Origin: Campylobacter sp. UBA1713
GTDB lineage: Bacteria > Campylobacterota > Campylobacteria > Campylobacterales > Campylobacteraceae
NCBI GenBank assembly: GCA_002317305.1
Contig: DCIZ01000100.1
Location: 1 to 10,682 of the forward strand
Direction: 5' to 3'
DNA: 10,682 nucleotides
The position numbers and the translations under genes are program-made. Each line of letters opens with the position of its first letter. Position 1 is the first letter of the stretch. Shown one piece after another: positions 6,882-10,682 of this stretch. Under the pieces are notes generated by a model. The model saw only the letters and a list, made by a program, of their open reading frames with translations, searched no databases and was not told the DNA's origin.

Positions 6882-7316
6882 ATGCTTCTTACAAAAGCCA
6901 GTGAATATGCATTTTTGGGGCTCATCTGCATAGCAAACAACGATGGCGTTTCAAAAGATGTCGACACCATCTCAACGGAGTTGCAAATTTCAAAAAGCTT
7001 TCTAGCAAAGATCTTGCAAAATTTGGCAAAAGTGGGAGTTTTGAAATCTTTTAAAGGCGTAAATGGCGGTTTTGCGTTAGCAAAGCACCCGCGTGACATT
7101 AGCGTTAGAGCCATTTTGGATGCAGTTGAGAGCAAAAAGACACAAATTTTTGACTGCGGCGGTAGCACTTCAAAAATGTGCGAAGAGTATAGAAAAATGG
7201 GTTGTAACATTTGCGGTGCTTTTCGCTCGCTTCAGCAAAAGACGGACGAATTTTTAGACTGCGTAACGCTCGCTGACCTCATCGACGAAAAGCGCAAAGA
7301 AAAGAGTGAGCTATGA
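6882..7316 (+). CDS. Rrf2-family transcriptional regulator, likely Fe-S sensing
   Basis: This 144-aa DNA-binding protein has the Rrf2 layout: N-terminal MLLTKASEYA, a winged helix with recognition helix around 35-50 (ISKSFLAKILQNLAKVGVL) and wing NGGFALAK (61-68), a dimerisation helix, and a cysteine cluster. The cysteines are C92-x7-C100-x7-C108-x2-C111. IscR uses C92, C98, C104 and H107, so the first ligand and the +3 spacing of the last agree, with longer loops between and Cys replacing His. Binding an Fe-S cluster is therefore likely but not shown. The ATG at 6882 is chosen over ATG 6876 because AAGGA (6871-6875) gives a 6-nt spacer to 6882 and none to 6876. The stop overlaps the next gene by ATGA, indicating translational coupling. 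Probably autoregulated via the inverted repeat at 6810-6825. Confidence 0.9.
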   Translation: MLLTKASEYAFLGLICIANNDGVSKDVDTISTELQISKSFLAKILQNLAKVGVLKSFKGVNGGFALAKHPRDISVRAILDAVESKKTQIFDCGGSTSKMCEEYRKMGCNICGAFRSLQQKTDEFLDCVTLADLIDEKRKEKSEL

Positions 7317-8329
7317 AAGTTTTTCACATTAGTCATACAGACCTTGACGGCTACGCGTGCCAGTTTGTGGCGAATCACTACATAAAGATAGACGGTTTTT
7401 ACAACTCAAACTATGGCAAAGAGATAGACGAAAAGTTTAAGCAAATTTTAAAAGAGATAGGCAACGAAGAGGCGCTTGTCCTCATAACAGACCTAAATTT
7501 GACCTACATGCAAAGTCTTAGTTTTGAAAAGATGATAGAGGGAAAAAAGATAAAACTCATCTTGCTTGACCACCACAAAAGCGGCTTTGACTGCGAGAGG
7601 GGATTCTCGTGGTATTATTTAGACGACAGCCGTTGTGCGACAAAGATAACATATGATTTTTTCGCAAAGATGTTTGGTGAAAACGAGAAGCTTTCTAAAT
7701 TTGTAGATGTGGTAAATGCCGTTGACATTTGGCTAGACGATGACCCAAATTTTGAACTAGGCAAAGTTTGCATGGGAATGGTAAGCACGTCAAAAGAGGT
7801 TAGCAAAATTTTGTTTGACAAAGAGCACACGGAGTATGTTTTTTATCTGCTAGAAAAGATGGGCGAGTTTTGTGGCGGCGAGATGGCACACATAGCACTA
7901 GACAACAAAACGCACGAGATAAAAAAGGGCTTTTTTAGGCGTGAAAAAGATGACACTTTGGCAAATTTAGTTTCTGCATATGTAGTCGAACTTTTGAGTG
8001 CAAATGCAAAACGATTCACTATAGAATACAACGGCTATTTGGGCGTCTTGACACATAATGTAGGCAACGTTTCTGTAATAGGCAACGACTTTTTGACAAA
8101 AAACGAAGAGTTCGACTTTTTTGTAGACATCACGAGTAAAAAGACCATGAGTTTTCGCTCAAACGACAAACTAGACGTGGCAAACATGGCGAGAGATTTG
8201 CTAGGTGGTGGCGGGCACGCAAACGCAAGTGGGGCGTTTTTTACAAATTTTAAAGACGCTTATGACTATGAGAGCATAAGGGCACAGGTGGTGGATCTCA
8301 TAAAGTCAAAGATGAGTTATTTTAGTTGA
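7313..8329 (+). CDS. DHH/DHHA1-family phosphoesterase (NrnB-like)
   Basis: DHH enzymes are Mn-dependent phosphodiesterases; this subgroup includes oligoribonuclease-type NrnA/NrnB and cyclic-dinucleotide hydrolases. The 338-aa protein shows the metal motifs: HTDLDG (8-13), D60 in ITDLN, DHH (86-88) and D138 in VNAVDIW. A C-terminal DHHA1 domain ends with GGGGHANASG (298-307), the substrate-binding glycine loop. There is no signal peptide or transmembrane segment, so it is cytosolic and lacks the GGDEF/PAS parts of GdpP. Substrate cannot be told from motifs; short RNA is my first guess. Its ATG overlaps the rrf2 stop by 4 nt, so the two are translated together; nrdB follows 27 nt later. Confidence 0.85.
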   Translation: MKVFHISHTDLDGYACQFVANHYIKIDGFYNSNYGKEIDEKFKQILKEIGNEEALVLITDLNLTYMQSLSFEKMIEGKKIKLILLDHHKSGFDCERGFSWYYLDDSRCATKITYDFFAKMFGENEKLSKFVDVVNAVDIWLDDDPNFELGKVCMGMVSTSKEVSKILFDKEHTEYVFYLLEKMGEFCGGEMAHIALDNKTHEIKKGFFRREKDDTLANLVSAYVVELLSANAKRFTIEYNGYLGVLTHNVGNVSVIGNDFLTKNEEFDFFVDITSKKTMSFRSNDKLDVANMARDLLGGGGHANASGAFFTNFKDAYDYESIRAQVVDLIKSKMSYFS

Positions 8330-8356
8330 GGTAAAAAAACAAATTTAAGGACAAAG

Positions 8357-9379
8357 ATGAAAAGGAAAAGAATTTATAACCCAAGCTCGACTGAAACGCT
8401 GAGTGAGAGAAAGGTTTTTAGTGGCAATCCGCACGGAATCTTAAATTTCACAAAAGCAAAATACCAGTGGGCGTTAAAACTTTGGGATCTCATGGAGGCA
8501 AATACATGGTTTCCAAAAGAGGTCGATACAACAGACGACGTGAGGGACTACCGAACAAATTTAACCGCTGCCGAAAAACGCATGTACGATTTGGTTTGGT
8601 CGCAGCTAATAAGCATGGACAGCTTTCAGACGAACAACCTAGCTGACAACATAAACCCCTACATAACAGCACCAGAGATAAACGCCGTGCTAGCGCGTCA
8701 GGCTTATGAGGAGGCAAACCACAGCAAGAGTTACGCGGTGATGGTCGAAGCCATCTGTGAAAACACAGACCTCATTTATGAGATGGAAAAACATGACGAG
8801 ATTCTCAGAAAGAAAAACGACTACATATCTAGCGTATATGAAGAGCTAGCGGGCGAGGTAACAGACGAGAAACTACTATATGCTATGGTGGCAAACCAAA
8901 TTTTAGAAGGTGTATACTTTTACAGCGGTTTTACTGCCATTTACGCGCTAGCACGAGCAGGCAAGATGCTAGGCTCGGCACAGATGATTCGCTTTATTCA
9001 GCGAGATGAGATAACGCACTTGTTGCTTTTCCAAAACATGATAAATTCGGTTAGAAAAGAACGCCCCGACCTTTTTAACGAAAAGAGTGAAAAAAAGATA
9101 AAAGAGATGTTTGTAAAGGCGGGCGAACTTGAGATAGAGTGGGGCAAATACATCACCAACAACGCCATCATGGGTTTTACAGACGAGATAATAGAAGAAT
9201 ACATTCACTATCTTGTCGATGACAGACTTACCTCTATAGGTTTTGGCAAGCTTTATGGTGCAAAACACCCCATAAAATGGGTCGATGATTTTGCCAAATT
9301 TAACGAACAAAAGAGCAACTTTTTTGAGAGTAAGGTTACCAACTACAGCAAAGGTAGCTTGAGTTTTGATGATTTTTGA
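8357..9379 (+). CDS. nrdB: Class I ribonucleoside-diphosphate reductase, beta subunit
   Basis: NrdB houses the diiron-tyrosyl radical cofactor that drives reduction of NDPs to dNDPs by NrdA. All metal ligands are present: D88, E119, H122, E184, E218 and H221, in [23 protein letters not shown] and RDEITH. The radical tyrosine is Y126, four residues after H122, so this is a Tyr-radical enzyme and not the Phe-bearing class Ic. The acidic, aromatic C-terminus SLSFDDF matches the tail that docks into NrdA. At 340 aa it is a normal length for the shorter bacterial form. AAGGA at 8347-8351 sits 5 nt before the ATG. The alpha subunit gene is not adjacent in this window. The 27-nt gap after the DHH gene suggests co-transcription; nrdB followed by pcm is, as I recall, a familiar Campylobacter arrangement. 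Confidence 0.96.
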   Translation: MKRKRIYNPSSTETLSERKVFSGNPHGILNFTKAKYQWALKLWDLMEANTWFPKEVDTTDDVRDYRTNLTAAEKRMYDLVWSQLISMDSFQTNNLADNINPYITAPEINAVLARQAYEEANHSKSYAVMVEAICENTDLIYEMEKHDEILRKKNDYISSVYEELAGEVTDEKLLYAMVANQILEGVYFYSGFTAIYALARAGKMLGSAQMIRFIQRDEITHLLLFQNMINSVRKERPDLFNEKSEKKIKEMFVKAGELEIEWGKYITNNAIMGFTDEIIEEYIHYLVDDRLTSIGFGKLYGAKHPIKWVDDFAKFNEQKSNFFESKVTNYSKGSLSFDDF

Positions 9380-9412
9380 GAGTTTAGAGATGATAGATTT
9401 AGAGAGTTTAGA
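9378..9412 (+). repeat. 24-bp tandem duplication across the pcm start region
   Basis: GAGAGTTTAGA occurs at 9378-9388 and 9402-9412 with a 24-bp period, in frame with pcm. The first copy encodes ESLE before MIDL and the second encodes ESLE before LVK. It overlaps the nrdB stop codon. The duplication places the candidate ATG (9390) and a possible GAGAG Shine-Dalgarno within the repeated unit. Confidence 0.65.
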
Positions 9413-10031
9413 ATTGGTCAAATGTAGAAAAATGGCGGACGAAATAGGGCGTTTTTGCGTCATTTCTGACGAGCTTTATGGTGCGTTTTGTAGCGTTCCA
9501 CGCACGATATTTTCGCCCATCGCCATAAACGCTTTTAACCTAGACGCGCAGCCAATAGGCGGTAACCAGTGGATAAGCTCGCCTTTGACTGTGGCAAAGA
9601 TGACGACAGCGCTAAATGCAGTCGGATGCGACAACGTGCTAGAGATAGGATGCGGGAGTGGCTACCAAGCGGCTATTTTGGGCAAAATTTGCAGACGCGT
9701 TTTTACCATCGAGCGCATCGAAAAGCTTGCTAGTTCGGCAAAAGAGAAGCTTAGACAGCTAGGTTACAACAACATAGTCGTGCGTTATGACGATGGCAAC
9801 ATAGGCTGGGTGGCTTTTGCACCATATGAGCGAATTTTGTTTAGTTGTGCTTGTGAGGAGCGACCGCCACAGCGCATCGTAGAGCAGCTAGCAAACGGCG
9901 GAATTTTGGTAGCACCAGTAAAGAGGCGTAATGCGCAGTTTATAGTAAAATACGAAAAACGTGGTGCGTTTTTGCGTGAGACGGTGATAGACGAGTGTGA
10001 ATTTGTGCCACTTTTGAGCGGGCGGGCGTGA
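9390..10031 (+). CDS. pcm: Protein-L-isoaspartate O-methyltransferase
   Basis: Pcm uses S-adenosylmethionine to methylate isoaspartyl residues in aged proteins, starting their repair in the cytosol. From ATG 9390 the product is 213 aa. It has the substrate-loop region [10 protein letters not shown] (34-43) and [15 protein letters not shown] (57-71), SAM motif [16 protein letters not shown] (83-97), acidic loop FTIERIEKL (105-113), and [11 protein letters not shown] (144-154) followed by the GGILVAPV strand (170-177). The GQxISQP and TAAAxxxP consensus segments are changed to NQWISSP and SCACEERP, so it is a diverged member. Starts at 9369 (ATG) or 9366 (TTG) would overlap nrdB and add 7-8 residues; 9390 is preferred because GAGAG lies about 7 nt upstream, but the choice is uncertain. 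It sits directly behind nrdB and 40 nt before dcd. Confidence 0.87.
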   Translation: MIDLESLELVKCRKMADEIGRFCVISDELYGAFCSVPRTIFSPIAINAFNLDAQPIGGNQWISSPLTVAKMTTALNAVGCDNVLEIGCGSGYQAAILGKICRRVFTIERIEKLASSAKEKLRQLGYNNIVVRYDDGNIGWVAFAPYERILFSCACEERPPQRIVEQLANGGILVAPVKRRNAQFIVKYEKRGAFLRETVIDECEFVPLLSGRA

Positions 10032-10071
10032 GATATTTTTGTGGCGAGTGCTTTGGCAGGAAGGATTTTTT

Positions 10072-10632
10072 ATGGGACTAAAAAGCGACAGATGGATACG
10101 CCAAATGAGCTTAGAGTGCGAGATGATCTCGCCTTTTTGCGAGGAGAATGTTGGTAGGGGCGTGGTGAGTTATGGGCTTTCTAGCTATGGATATGACATA
10201 CGAGTTGGCGATGAATTTAAGATTTTTACAAACGTTTTTAACACTGTCATTGACCCGAAAAATTTTGACCCAAAAAGTGTAGTTGAGTTTAAGGGCGAAG
10301 TTTGCTACGTGCCTGCAAATTCGTTTGCTTTGGCTAGAACGGTGGAGTATTTTAAGATGCCGCGTGATGTTTTGGCGATATGTCTAGGCAAGAGCACTTA
10401 CGCAAGGTGTGGAATCATAGTAAATGTTACGCCTTTTGAGCCGGGTTTTGAAGGGCACATTACTATAGAGATAAGCAACACGACGCCGTTGCCAGCTGCC
10501 ATTTACGCAAATGAGGGCATCGCGCAGGTGCTTTTTTTGCAAGGCGACGAGCCGTGCGAGGTGAGCTATGCTGACAAAAATGGCAAATACCAAAGACAAA
10601 CGGGAATCACGTTGCCACGAATTTTAAAGTAG
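10072..10632 (+). CDS. dcd: dCTP deaminase
   Basis: Dcd deaminates dCTP to dUTP, which dUTPase converts to dUMP for thymidylate synthesis; it is a cytosolic homotrimer. The 186-aa protein matches the epsilonproteobacterial form closely. Active-site residues are visible: S108 and R112 in GKSTYARCG (106-114) and the catalytic glutamate E133 in TIEISN (131-136), with nucleotide-binding [10 protein letters not shown] (121-130) and the C-terminal [10 protein letters not shown] closing segment (176-185). [10 protein letters not shown] (37-46) is the trimer core. The ATG at 10072 is chosen over an upstream in-frame start at 10039 because AGGAAGGA (10058-10065) is exactly 6 nt upstream and family members begin MGLKxDxWIR. 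The 40-nt gap to pcm has no visible promoter. Confidence 0.96.
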   Translation: MGLKSDRWIRQMSLECEMISPFCEENVGRGVVSYGLSSYGYDIRVGDEFKIFTNVFNTVIDPKNFDPKSVVEFKGEVCYVPANSFALARTVEYFKMPRDVLAICLGKSTYARCGIIVNVTPFEPGFEGHITIEISNTTPLPAAIYANEGIAQVLFLQGDEPCEVSYADKNGKYQRQTGITLPRILK

Positions 10633-10682
10633 ATTCGGAAAGCTGAAAGCTGAAAACGTAGTGTGGAAATTTGCATTTATCA
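10633..10682. other. Window end, 50 bp without a recognised gene
   Basis: The tail after dcd contains GAAAGCT twice in tandem (10638-10644, 10645-10651) followed by GAAAACG. I see no stem-loop with a T-run, so no terminator for dcd can be called here. The sequence is too short to say whether another gene follows. Confidence 0.4.

Noticed and set aside
6845..7210. Minus-strand 121-codon reading frame opposite the rrf2 gene
   Set aside because: Antisense to a clear Rrf2 coding region and its promoter, with no recognisable protein features.
8969..9463. Minus-strand 164-codon reading frame opposite nrdB and the start of pcm
   Set aside because: It is antisense to a strongly conserved nrdB segment that carries the metal ligands; its product has no recognisable domain.
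10039..10071. Upstream in-frame start for dcd adding 11 residues
   Set aside because: The 10072 ATG has an ideal AGGAAGGA site and gives the family's normal N-terminus and length.
1..10682. A defence system, prophage, CRISPR array or toxin-antitoxin pair
   Set aside because: No integrase, transposase, nuclease-effector pair, spaced direct repeats or small toxin-antitoxin pair is visible; genes are ordinary chromosomal families.

Overview
The window looks like a chromosomal housekeeping segment of a Campylobacter-type epsilonproteobacterium. The reasons are AT-rich spacers, frequent AAATTT-containing codon pairs, and a dCTP deaminase, class I RNR beta subunit and MutS2 that all read as Campylobacterota proteins. 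Species cannot be fixed by eye; an oral-group Campylobacter (concisus/curvus/rectus/showae) is my best guess. Coding density is high. I see no tRNA, rRNA, CRISPR, phage, IS or obvious defence module.

Layout. A divergent control region at about 6778-6881 splits the window. Left of it, five genes run on the minus strand. In transcription order they are a Cys-cluster YkgJ-like protein, a secreted TPR protein (11-nt overlap), mutS2 (16-nt gap, GTG start), a monotopic sugar-phosphate transferase with its own TATAAT promoter, and an AsmA-like membrane-anchored periplasmic protein. The 225-bp gap between the last two holds a GC-rich terminator and a run of inverted repeats, the least ordinary non-coding sequence here.

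Right of the divergent region, five genes run on the plus strand: an Rrf2-family regulator, a DHH/DHHA1 phosphoesterase (4-nt ATGA overlap), nrdB (27-nt gap), pcm (start overlaps or nearly touches nrdB) and dcd (40-nt gap, strong Shine-Dalgarno). I found no clear terminator between them, so they may be one transcription unit.

How they may work together. nrdB and dcd both act on deoxynucleotide supply: NrdB makes dNDPs with NrdA, which is not in this window, and Dcd turns dCTP into dUTP toward dTTP. DHH enzymes commonly degrade short oligonucleotides or cyclic dinucleotides. The leading gene encodes an Rrf2 regulator with an IscR-like cysteine cluster, and a 7+2+7 inverted repeat lies over its likely -35 region and between it and the divergent YkgJ operon. 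A redox or Fe-S input to RNR and nucleotide turnover is therefore a reasonable but unproven hypothesis, and is the most interesting functional idea in the window.
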